Positions 1 to 4,751 are shown, counted from the stretch's first letter. The stretch is 7,174 nucleotides of DNA from Anaerolineaceae bacterium (GCA_030620065.1 JAUXFJ010000079.1:1-7174), one strand, 5' to 3'. Translations and numbers: made by a program. Notes: generated from the sequence alone by a model not told the origin.

Positions 1-265
1 CAAGTGGTGATAACTCATTTTGATTCACTATTACTCTGGGTGGATAGAAATAGCTAATCGGTTTGTCATAATGTGCTGCAATAAAACCAAGTTCAGAAGC
101 ACTAATTCCTACTCTACCCCGTTCCATGTCAGAAATTGTTACCCGGGATTTATTCAAAGCCTTTGAGAGATCTTCCTGGGATTCATTTGCTTCTGTCCGA
201 GATTGCTTAATTTTTTCCCTAATATATCTATTACCTGCATCATCAATTTTTGATTGTCTATACAT
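1..265 (-). CDS. XRE-family helix-turn-helix regulator, C-terminus beyond the window
   Basis: The minus strand reads open from an ATG at 265 to the window edge (88 codons, no stop), preceded 5 nt upstream by an AGAGG Shine-Dalgarno site. A Cro/C1-type DNA-binding domain spans about residues 14-75: the segment SQEDLSKALNKSR (29-41) forms the first part of the helix-turn-helix and VTISDMERG (42-50) the recognition helix with the family's typical ending. KPISYFYPP (68-76) is a common end of this domain in stand-alone XRE regulators, which are often followed by an ImmA/IrrE-type metallopeptidase; whether that is so here lies outside the window. It probably represses its own promoter and the divergent one, since paired palindromes lie at both predicted start regions. 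The domain call is firm; target and partner are inference. Confidence 0.9.
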   Translation of the reverse strand, partial: MYRQSKIDDAGNRYIREKIKQSRTEANESQEDLSKALNKSRVTISDMERGRVGISASELGFIAAHYDKPISYFYPPRVIVNQNELSPL

Positions 266-286
266 ATTAACCTCTGTCGATAATCT

Positions 287-300
287 CTACTCTATTGTAG
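287..300. promoter_or_regulatory. Candidate XRE operator 1
   Basis: CTAC-N6-GTAG is a perfect 4+4 dyad located just downstream of the XRE -10 box, over the predicted start site. It is part of a longer imperfect inverted repeat: 276-301 matches the reverse complement of 341-366 at 19 of 26 positions. Binding by the adjacent XRE protein is inferred from position only. Confidence 0.5.
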
Positions 301-301
301 C

Positions 302-330
302 ATTATACGTAATTAACTCTTGACAATCAA
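302..330 (-). promoter_or_regulatory. Promoter of the XRE regulator gene
   Basis: On the minus strand TTGATT (325-330) is followed after 17 nt by a perfect TATAAT (302-307). Transcription would start near 295, about 30 nt before the ATG at 265. The -35 box overlaps that of the divergent plus-strand promoter, and both lie in the short dyad CTTGA-CAA-TCAAG (319-331). Confidence 0.7.
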
Positions 331-348
331 GTCACATTATGTTACATT
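320..348 (+). promoter_or_regulatory. Rightward promoter into the structured segment
   Basis: A perfect TTGACA (320-325) is followed after 17 nt by TACATT (343-348, 4 of 6 matches). The start would fall near 355, ahead of the hairpins at 397-502 and the terminator at 594-628. The weak -10 and the overlapping candidate operator suggest a regulated promoter. Confidence 0.5.
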
Positions 349-355
349 TGTGTAG
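342..355. promoter_or_regulatory. Candidate XRE operator 2
   Basis: Read on the minus strand this is CTAC-N6-GTAA, the inverted partner of operator 1, 55 bp away centre to centre. It covers the -10 box of the plus-strand promoter, so a bound repressor would block rightward transcription. Confidence 0.45.
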
Positions 356-628
356 AGATATGCGACGCCTCGGTCATTAACTAATGAAAATCATCAGTAA
401 GCATGAAACCGAAGGTTTCTTGCTTACCACTTGCCCCAGGCGCATAACGAGACGGTCAAGGGCGAGGTGACGAGTCCCTTGACCGTCGAAGCGCCCGGGG
501 CACGAACAGCGCTCGGCGATAGCAAAGGAAATGAGAATATTTCGGAAGGATTCAATGAATTTCTTGAATTCTTAGCCTGGAAAAAGACAGAACAAAATGA
601 CACGTTCGAATAGAAACATGTCATTTTT
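355..628 (+). ncRNA. Candidate structured RNA or palindromic repeat element
   Basis: The 372 bases between the XRE gene and the tRNA hold no convincing protein gene but strong secondary structure. Hairpin 1 pairs 397-410 with 414-427 (13 of 14 pairs, loop GAA). Hairpin 2 is two-tiered: an outer stem 432-443 with 491-502 (11 of 12 pairs) and a perfect inner stem 451-462 with 476-487 (GACGGTCAAGGG), loop of 13 nt. A promoter lies at 320-348 and a hairpin with a T-tract closes the segment at 594-628, giving a transcript of about 270 nt. A 60-codon open frame from TTG 431 to the stop ending at 613 runs through hairpin 2; it has no start with a Shine-Dalgarno site. Another reading is a miniature dispersed repeat. 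The structure is seen directly; the RNA role is inferred. Confidence 0.45.
594..628. terminator. Bidirectional hairpin terminator
   Basis: AAAATGACA (594-602) pairs perfectly with TGTCATTTT (619-627) around a 16-nt loop. The plus strand ends in five T and the minus strand in four T, so the hairpin can close both the rightward transcript and the leftward tRNA-Asn transcript. The large loop makes it weaker than a classic terminator. Confidence 0.6.
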
Positions 629-637
629 GGTAAAAAG

Positions 638-710
638 CTCCCCGGAGAGGACTCGAACCTCTAACCTAGCGGTTAACAGCCGCCCGCTCTGCCAATTGAG
701 CTACCAGGGA
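638..710 (-). tRNA. tRNA-Asn: tRNA-Asn (anticodon GTT)
   Basis: A complete 73-nt cloverleaf on the minus strand. The acceptor stem pairs TCCCTGG with CCGGGGA (one G-T wobble), the discriminator base is G, the D arm reads GCTC..GAGC, and the anticodon arm GGCGG-CTGTTAA-CCGCT puts GTT at tRNA positions 34-36 (plus-strand bases 675-677). The T arm is AGAGG-TTCGAGT-CCTCT. The 3' CCA is not encoded; CTTTTT follows instead, so CCA must be added after transcription. It is transcribed alone from its own promoter at 722-750. Confidence 0.97.
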
Positions 711-721
711 TAGCAAGGTGT

Positions 722-750
722 ATTATACGAAAAAGGGACATAAGTGTCAA
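722..750 (-). promoter_or_regulatory. Full-consensus promoter of tRNA-Asn
   Basis: On the minus strand a perfect TTGACA (745-750) and a perfect TATAAT (722-727) are separated by exactly 17 nt. The -10 box ends 11 nt before the mature 5' end at 710, leaving a leader of only about 5 nt. Confidence 0.92.
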
Positions 751-774
751 GCATACTTATTCAATGTTGCTGTG

Positions 775-800
775 TTGGATTGGGTGCGGTGCATTATAAT
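775..800 (+). promoter_or_regulatory. Possible promoter of the dehydrogenase gene
   Basis: A perfect TATAAT lies at 795-800, about 73 nt before the start codon. No good -35 stands at 16-18 nt: TTGGAT (775-780) is 14 nt away and GTGTTG (772-777) at 17 nt matches poorly. The promoter is weak or needs an activator, if real. Confidence 0.35.
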
Positions 801-873
801 GATTGGGTTGGTGTGGTAGCAGTGAATTTCTAATGTAATGAACTAAGAAGATGGATGGCGTGGAGGTTTGGGC

Positions 874-1959
874 ATGTTTGATACGATCGCTTATCGTGTG
901 GAGGACTTGAAGGATTATGTCAGGCAGTTTTTCCGCAAATTGGAAGTGCCGGAGATTGATGCGCAGATCGCGGCAGATGTGCTGGTCTCAGCGGATTTGC
1001 GCGGGATCAGCTCGCACGGCGTGATCCGCCTGCATACCTATTATGGTGACCGGCTGCGTAAACATTTGATCGACCCACTTTCACCGCTCAAGGTACTGAA
1101 CGAATCGGCTGCAACACTTGCCTTGGACGGCGGCAATGGGCTCGGGCAGGCTGTAGCGTATCGGGCGATGACGCGCTGCATCACCAAAGCGGAAGAGGCG
1201 GGCTTGGCAGTCACGACCGTGCGAAACAGCAATCACTTTGGGATTGCAGGCTATTACGCCATGATGGCACTGCCGCATGACATGATCGGGATCAGTTTAA
1301 CGAATTCACGCTCTCTTGTGGCGCCAACTTTTGGCAAGAGGGGCGCCGTAGGCACCAATCCGATTGCGGTAGCTGTACCTGCAGGTGGGGAGCGGCCATA
1401 TGTTCTGGATATGGCAACCAGTATTGTGCCGATCGGCAAGGTGGCAGTTTATCAAAAAGCAAATAAGATGATTCCTGAGGGTTGGGGGATTGACAAAGAT
1501 GGGCATATCACGGCTGATCCTGGGGAAGTGACTGGCGACGGGGCCTTGCTGCCTTTGGGCGGATCTGAGGAGATGCGCGGCTATAAGGGCTATGGCCTTT
1601 CGCTGATGGTGGACCTGCTTTCTGGAGTGCTTTCAGGGGCGGCGTTTGGCAAGTCTGTAGGCAAGCCAAGTGAAAAACACCATGCCGATATCGGGCATTT
1701 TTTCGCAGTAATCAAGATTGAAAATTTCAGGCCTGTCGATCTCTTCAAGATGGATATGGATGCTTATATCCGTGAACTTAAAGCGACACCAAAATTGCCG
1801 GGGCAACAGAGGATATTTATCCATGGTGAGAAAGAGTATGAATTGGAAAACAAATACCGCCGCGAGGGCGTGCCCTTGATGACGAAGGTAGTTGATTCGC
1901 TTAAGGAAGCTGGTGAAGATGCAGGAGTGCCTTTTGACCTGGAGCCAGTAGGCGCATAA
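874..1959 (+). CDS. Malate/L-lactate dehydrogenase family oxidoreductase
   Basis: A 361-residue cytoplasmic NAD(P)-dependent 2-hydroxyacid dehydrogenase of the Ldh_2/Mdh type (Pfam family PF02615, unrelated in fold to classical LDH/MDH). Family marks in order: DLRGISSHG (41-49) with conserved His48, DGGNGLGQ (85-92), NSNHFG (118-123) with the likely catalytic His121, GTNPI (160-164), DMATS (179-183) and KGYGL (238-242). Full length for the family. The start is ATG 874, 7 nt after GGAGG (862-866); the in-frame TTG at 868 is only 1 nt from that site and is rejected. Related members reduce oxaloacetate, pyruvate, ureidoglycolate, 2,3-diketogulonate or sulfopyruvate, so the substrate cannot be named from sequence. 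It stands as a single gene, convergent with the secreted-protein operon. Confidence 0.93.
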   Translation: MFDTIAYRVEDLKDYVRQFFRKLEVPEIDAQIAADVLVSADLRGISSHGVIRLHTYYGDRLRKHLIDPLSPLKVLNESAATLALDGGNGLGQAVAYRAMTRCITKAEEAGLAVTTVRNSNHFGIAGYYAMMALPHDMIGISLTNSRSLVAPTFGKRGAVGTNPIAVAVPAGGERPYVLDMATSIVPIGKVAVYQKANKMIPEGWGIDKDGHITADPGEVTGDGALLPLGGSEEMRGYKGYGLSLMVDLLSGVLSGAAFGKSVGKPSEKHHADIGHFFAVIKIENFRPVDLFKMDMDAYIRELKATPKLPGQQRIFIHGEKEYELENKYRREGVPLMTKVVDSLKEAGEDAGVPFDLEPVGA

Positions 1960-1999
1960 AGCTTGATGTAAAGATTGCTTTAAGTATATCTTCATAAGA

Positions 2000-2032
2000 A
2001 AATCGCTGTAATCAAGAGGATTACAGCGATTT
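2000..2032 (-). terminator. Terminator of copy A (14-bp hairpin)
   Basis: AAATCGCTGTAATC (2000-2013) pairs perfectly with 2019-2032 around a 5-nt loop. On the minus strand TTTTCTTAT runs out of the stem, suiting the leftward operon, which ends 26 nt before it. It may also stop the rightward dehydrogenase transcript. The same hairpin with a compensated base pair closes copy B. Confidence 0.85.
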
Positions 2033-2057
2033 GAACGTAAGAGAGTATGGATGGATA

Positions 2058-2441
2058 TTACTGGACGCCCTTTTGGCCGCCGCTTTTTCCATTACTCGTC
2101 TTGCCGCCTTGCATCAGCCCGGCGTTTTCGCTTGAATTACCACCCTCAGGACTCTGCTGCGTTGTGTATTGATATTGATTATGATATTCGTATTGATGTT
2201 GTTCCTGTACCATTTCTTGTTCTTGATTGCAAAGTGGATCTCCGTTGAGGCCGTCGCATTCACCATTTTGTTTCTCTTCAGGGGTGCCAGATGGAGCATC
2301 CGCGTTTTTGTTCGGCAACTCGGCGTTACCGACATTGGTGCCGCCGATATCATTCTTTGCTAAAGCTCGATTGACACCTCCGAGTATGAGGGCGCCAAAC
2401 ACTGCTGTAATCACAATACCGACAAAAATTTTCTTAACCAT
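2058..2441 (-). CDS. Small secreted Gln/Asn/Tyr-rich protein, copy A paralogue
   Basis: A 127-residue protein of unknown function, probably exported. Residues 1-28 form a signal peptide (Lys3-Lys4, a hydrophobic stretch 5-22, ALA before a likely cleavage at 28/29). The rest is hydrophilic and low in complexity: SGTPEEK (51-57), a Cys pair (C62, C71), a Gln/Tyr-rich run QEQHQYEYHNQYQY (79-92) and a Gly/Ser/Lys-rich tail. It is a paralogue of the 147-residue protein at 3278-3721. The start is ATG 2441, 6 nt after AAGGAG and aligned with the paralogue; an upstream in-frame ATG at 2492 would overlap the DUF4405 gene by 17 nt and has no such support. It lies 34 nt after the DUF4405 gene, in one operon. 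No function is claimed; a periplasmic or surface role beside the membrane protein is inferred. Confidence 0.85.
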   Translation of the reverse strand: MVKKIFVGIVITAVFGALILGGVNRALAKNDIGGTNVGNAELPNKNADAPSGTPEEKQNGECDGLNGDPLCNQEQEMVQEQHQYEYHNQYQYTTQQSPEGGNSSENAGLMQGGKTSNGKSGGQKGVQ

Positions 2442-2475
2442 TTCAAACTCCTTTTCCTGTTTTCTTTGGTCGATT

Positions 2476-3093
2476 TCACTGAATTGAGTCAAATGCTTTA
2501 TTTTGATTTGATATGGATGGCCTAGCTCTAGGGGTGCTAAACATCTTCTTTGTAACGTTAACGATCCATTTCCAGTGCAATGTGAAATGCAAGATTGCTG
2601 CCATGCTCATGGTTATACCGCTCCATGTGTGGAGCAGGTCCCAGACCGTACGACTGAATAAGAATATTGTTGTGGATGTCTTGTCTACGAATAGGAAGTA
2701 AACGCCAGAGATAGCACAGATAATAAAGCTTAACCCGATCATAGCGTCCAGGAATATGTTCCATAGTAAACGAGTGCCTAAGGTTTCAGAGCGGCGGACG
2801 ATGGCCTTAAAAATACGGCGGGTCGTTCCAACGATCCATTTCCAATGGATAGCGATGTGCACTACAGCAACTGCGGTCATGATGAGGCTGCTCCATGTAT
2901 GCAGGTCGCCCCATGTATGACGGCTAAAGAGAATAATGATGCCGTAATAAGGATTACGACCGCCCTGAAAACCGCCAACCGGAAAGACAAGGAAGTAAAT
3001 ACCGCTAAGCAGCGCGAAAGTTGCACTAAAGAAAAGGGCAACATCAATCAGCCAGTTATTACGTAATTTGGGTGTTAAACTTGATTTTTTCAT
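2476..3093 (-). CDS. DUF4405-type four-helix membrane protein, possible b-type cytochrome
   Basis: A 205-residue integral membrane protein made of two repeated halves about 90 residues apart. Helix 1 (14-37) and helix 2 (about 62-87) match helix 3 (about 110-136) and helix 4 (about 152-177). SRHTWGDLHTW (57-67) is echoed by SRTVWDLLHTW (147-157), and IHWKWIV (82-88) by LHWKWIV (172-178). Each half keeps a His-x13-His-x3-His pattern: H65/H79/H83 and H155/H169/H173; H59 in half 1 is Thr149 in half 2. This pattern fits the DUF4405 family (PF14358), which I recall being linked to extracytosolic flavin-based electron transfer and haem; haem binding here is inference. The start at 3093 has only a weak GGAA 10 nt upstream. 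First gene of the copy A operon, under the 11-bp box array. Confidence 0.85.
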   Translation of the reverse strand: MKKSSLTPKLRNNWLIDVALFFSATFALLSGIYFLVFPVGGFQGGRNPYYGIIILFSRHTWGDLHTWSSLIMTAVAVVHIAIHWKWIVGTTRRIFKAIVRRSETLGTRLLWNIFLDAMIGLSFIICAISGVYFLFVDKTSTTIFLFSRTVWDLLHTWSGITMSMAAILHFTLHWKWIVNVTKKMFSTPRARPSISNQNKAFDSIQ

Positions 3094-3138
3094 TTTTGTT
3101 GTATTCCAATTTATACCAATATTTAATTTGTACTTTAT

Positions 3139-3193
3139 ATAGTATCAGAGAGGCTTGCAGAAGTTGTGTGGACGGTGTGAAGAAGTTGTGAAG
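3139..3193 (-). promoter_or_regulatory. Copy A promoter with four 11-bp response-regulator boxes
   Basis: Four contiguous 11-bp direct repeats occupy 3150-3193. On the minus strand they read CTTCACAACTT, CTTCACACCGT, CCACACAACTT and CTGCAAGCCTC. Five nt further is TACTAT (3139-3144), with TATAAA alongside, as -10 region; there is no -35 consensus. Tandem boxes of one helical turn in place of the -35 are typical of promoters activated by OmpR/PhoB-class regulators. The start codon lies 45 nt beyond. Confidence 0.7.
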
Positions 3194-3219
3194 ATCGCCT
3201 TCAGCAGGTCAGCATAAGA

Positions 3220-3252
3220 AAACCGCTGCAATCAAAAGGATTACAGCGGTTT
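3220..3252 (-). terminator. Terminator of copy B
   Basis: AAACCGCTGCAATC (3220-3233) pairs with 3239-3252 at 13 of 14 positions around a 5-nt loop, and TTTTCTTATG follows on the minus strand. It lies 25 nt after the stop codon and separates copy B from the copy A promoter. Relative to copy A the fourth pair is C-G in place of T-A, a compensated change. Confidence 0.85.
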
Positions 3253-3277
3253 ATACGTAAGTTAGTGCGGGTGGATA

Positions 3278-3721
3278 TTACTTAGTGCACTCCCCGGTAC
3301 CGTTACCGTTTCCCAGAGAGCCATTTTTCATACCAGTGCCATCACCGGGGCCGCTACCGGGGCCATCAGGGTTTAGAGGACCGCTGCCCTCGCCGTTGCC
3401 GGCACCGTTTTCCGGCAGGTTTTTGTATTGATATTCGTATTTATGTTGTTCCTGTGCCATTTCTGGAATACAGGCCCCACCTTCATCGGAGCACTCACAT
3501 ACATGATCTGGGTCATCCCGCTTTGTGTATTGATAAAGATATTCATTTTTCTTTTCTTCAGGGGTGCCAGATGGATCATCAGCGTTGTTGTCTAGTGTCA
3601 TAGTGTCAACATCAACGCTGCCGCTGACATCAGTATTTGCTAAAACCTGGTTGACACTTCCGAGCATGAGAGCACCAAACGCTGCTGCAATCACAATCCC
3701 GACGAATATTTTCTTAACCAT
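3278..3721 (-). CDS. Small secreted Gly-rich, Tyr-containing protein, copy B paralogue
   Basis: A 147-residue probable exported protein of unknown function. The first 28 residues are a signal peptide nearly identical to the copy A paralogue (MVKKIFVGIV start, VLA before likely cleavage at 28/29). Then come SGTPEEKKNE (51-60), a Tyr motif YLYQY (61-65), a Cys cluster C75, C77 and C84, EQHKYEYQY (91-99), and a Gly/Asn/Pro-rich tail (105-143) with C145 near the end. The start ATG 3721 follows AAAGGAG by 6 nt. The tail has diverged from copy A's (Gly/Pro rather than Ser/Lys) and resembles in composition the Gly-rich insert in the neighbouring kinase. It is the only gene of copy B and is divergent from the response regulator gene. 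A surface, matrix or metal-binding role would all be guesses. Confidence 0.85.
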   Translation of the reverse strand: MVKKIFVGIVIAAAFGALMLGSVNQVLANTDVSGSVDVDTMTLDNNADDPSGTPEEKKNEYLYQYTKRDDPDHVCECSDEGGACIPEMAQEQHKYEYQYKNLPENGAGNGEGSGPLNPDGPGSGPGDGTGMKNGSLGNGNGTGECTK

Positions 3722-3758
3722 TTAAAACTCCTTTTTCTACTATTTTCTTTAGTTAATT

Positions 3759-3785
3759 TTACTTAATTGAGTCAAATGCTGCATT
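3759..3785 (-). pseudogene. Remnant of the DUF4405 3' end in the copy B leader
   Basis: On the minus strand this reads as codons N-A-A-F-D-S-I-K-stop, against N-K-A-F-D-S-I-Q-stop at the end of the intact DUF4405 gene (16 consecutive identical bases). It sits between the copy B promoter and the secreted-protein gene, where a DUF4405 gene would stand in copy A. It has no start and is not expected to be translated. Confidence 0.75.
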
Positions 3786-3819
3786 TATGTATCGATGTAT
3801 ACCAATTTGACTTATGCTT

Positions 3820-3877
3820 TTTATAGTATCAAAGGAGATTGTAGAAACTTTGTAGATGATGTGAAGATGTTGTGAAG
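3820..3877 (-). promoter_or_regulatory. Copy B promoter with four 11-bp response-regulator boxes
   Basis: Four contiguous 11-bp repeats lie at 3834-3877; on the minus strand they read CTTCACAACAT, CTTCACATCAT, CTACAAAGTTT and CTACAATCTCC. The -10 region TACTAT (3823-3828), overlapping TATAAA (3820-3825), follows after 5 nt, exactly as in copy A. The far end of the array is 4 nt from the -35 box of the divergent regulator gene, so one array can serve both directions. Confidence 0.7.
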
Positions 3878-3881
3878 ATTG

Positions 3882-3909
3882 TTGTCGCTATGAGTCGGGG
3901 GGCTATAAT
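3882..3909 (+). promoter_or_regulatory. Promoter of the two-component operon
   Basis: TTGTCG (3882-3887, 4 of 6) and a perfect TATAAT (3904-3909) are 16 nt apart. The box array ends at 3877, directly upstream, which suggests autoregulation. The leader to the regulator ATG is about 147 nt and holds an eight-T run (3957-3964) and the small frame at 3999. Confidence 0.6.
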
Positions 3910-3998
3910 TATAAGAGAAGTCTGGCAAAATGGTATACAATGAAAGATGAGGCTTGTTTTTTTTCTTGTCGTTTTACTCCTTAGGAGGGTATTAAATT

Positions 3999-4103
3999 GT
4001 GAGTTACGTACATAAGGAAATAAGATCTCTGCAGAAGAATCAAAAACTGATACTGGATAAATTATGGCAAAAATATTGGTCATTGAGGATGAAAAAGAAT
4101 TAA
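3999..4103 (+). CDS. Possible 34-codon leader ORF overlapping the response regulator start
   Basis: A GTG at 3999 stands 9 nt after AGGAGGG (3983-3989), the strongest Shine-Dalgarno match in this leader. The frame runs 34 codons to TAA at 4101-4103 and overlaps the response regulator start (4064) by 40 nt in another frame. The peptide is basic and could form an amphipathic helix (LQKNQKLILDKLWQKYW, 11-27). I do not recognise it. It may be a leader peptide that tunes regulator translation, or the site may be chance. Confidence 0.3.
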   Translation: MSYVHKEIRSLQKNQKLILDKLWQKYWSLRMKKN

Positions 4104-4750
4104 ATAAAGTACTGCAAGCTTACCTGACGCGCAGCGGTTATCAGACGCTGGGTGCTCTGAATGGTGATGAGGGACTTTTGCTTTGGGAACGAGAAAATCC
4201 TGACCTGGTATTGCTCGATCTAAACCTGCCGGGAATGGATGGGCTTGAGGTGGCGCGTAATATTCGCAAAACGAAAGACACACCCATAATCATGGTTACA
4301 GCAAGGGTGGATGAAGTGGATCGTTTGATAGGCTTGGAACTGGGTGCGGATGATTACATTACAAAGCCCTTTTCGCCGCGTGAGGTGGTGGCGCGCGTCA
4401 AGGCCGTATTGCGCCGCGCCTCTAAACAACAGGTCGAACCTCAGGAAATTACGGTGGGAGAGTTGTATATCGATCTAGATGGACACAGGGTTGAGCTCAA
4501 CGGGGAACTGGTAGCACTGACACCGACGGAGTTTTCCCTTTTGGAGACCTTGGCAGGGCATCCGGGCAGGGTGTTCAGCCGGCTGCAGCTATTGGAAGCC
4601 AGTCAGGGCAACGCTTACGAAGGTTATGAGCGCAGCATTGATGCACATATCAAGAATCTGCGCAGTAAATTAGGTGAAAAACCGAAAGATGCACGTTTTA
4701 TTGAAACGGTTTTTGGCGTGGGATACCGTTTTGTGAAAACTGAGGATTAA
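4064..4750 (+). CDS. OmpR/PhoB-family response regulator
   Basis: A 228-residue DNA-binding response regulator of usual length. The receiver domain (about 3-115) has the acidic pair Glu8/Asp9, phospho-acceptor Asp52 in LLDLNLPGMDG, Thr79 in IIMVTAR, Tyr98 and Lys101 in DDYITKPF. A winged-helix output domain (about 128-226) follows, with ALTPTEFSLLETL (near 154-166) and the terminal GVGYRF. The start is ATG 4064: an in-frame stop lies two codons upstream, so no longer form is possible, and its own Shine-Dalgarno is weak (GGAT). The kinase gene begins 1 nt after the stop. It is the natural candidate to bind the 11-bp arrays at 3150-3193 and 3834-3877, and would control both secreted-protein units and itself. 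Family call is firm; targets are inferred. Confidence 0.95.
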   Translation: MAKILVIEDEKELNKVLQAYLTRSGYQTLGALNGDEGLLLWERENPDLVLLDLNLPGMDGLEVARNIRKTKDTPIIMVTARVDEVDRLIGLELGADDYITKPFSPREVVARVKAVLRRASKQQVEPQEITVGELYIDLDGHRVELNGELVALTPTEFSLLETLAGHPGRVFSRLQLLEASQGNAYEGYERSIDAHIKNLRSKLGEKPKDARFIETVFGVGYRFVKTED

Positions 4751-4751
4751 G

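Larger units (their letters stand above)
2000..3193 (-). repeat. Tandem transcription unit, copy A
   Basis: Reading leftward this unit holds four 11-bp boxes and a promoter, the DUF4405 gene, the 127-aa secreted protein and a hairpin. Copy B (3220-3877) repeats the same order without the DUF4405 gene. Matching blocks are the box array with the -10 region, the leader with AGCATTTGACTCAATT (2482-2497), the signal-peptide region, SGTPEEK, the EQHxYEY segment and the terminator. Confidence 0.85.
3220..3877 (-). repeat. Tandem transcription unit, copy B (lacks DUF4405)
   Basis: The same layout as copy A: box array, promoter, leader, secreted-protein gene, hairpin. The whole DUF4405 gene is absent except its last codons (3759-3785). 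The leader from AGCATTTGACTCAATT (3765-3780) to the start codon aligns with copy A nearly base for base, with one small 3-base insertion. Confidence 0.85.

Noticed and set aside
126..323. 65-codon plus-strand frame
   Set aside because: It is antisense to the XRE gene, whose helix-turn-helix motifs, Shine-Dalgarno site and promoter support the minus strand.
868..873. TTG 868 as start of the dehydrogenase
   Set aside because: Only 1 nt separates it from GGAGG; ATG 874 has the normal 7-nt spacing.
1633..1995. 120-codon minus-strand frame opposite the dehydrogenase
   Set aside because: It is a shadow of the dehydrogenase frame with no family motif and it includes part of the downstream spacer.
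2442..2492. 17-residue longer N-terminus for the copy A secreted protein
   Set aside because: The extension overlaps the DUF4405 stop, would put a charged stretch before the signal peptide, and the paralogue and AAGGAG site support ATG 2441.
2000..3252. The repeated hairpins as a CRISPR array or IS ends
   Set aside because: There are only two copies 1220 bp apart, each just after a paralogous gene, with no spacers, transposase or target-site duplication; they belong to the duplicated operon.
3919..3964. Attenuator formed by the eight-T run before the two-component genes
   Set aside because: The only upstream pairing I find is a 6-bp stem with a wobble and a loop of about 27 nt, too weak to call.
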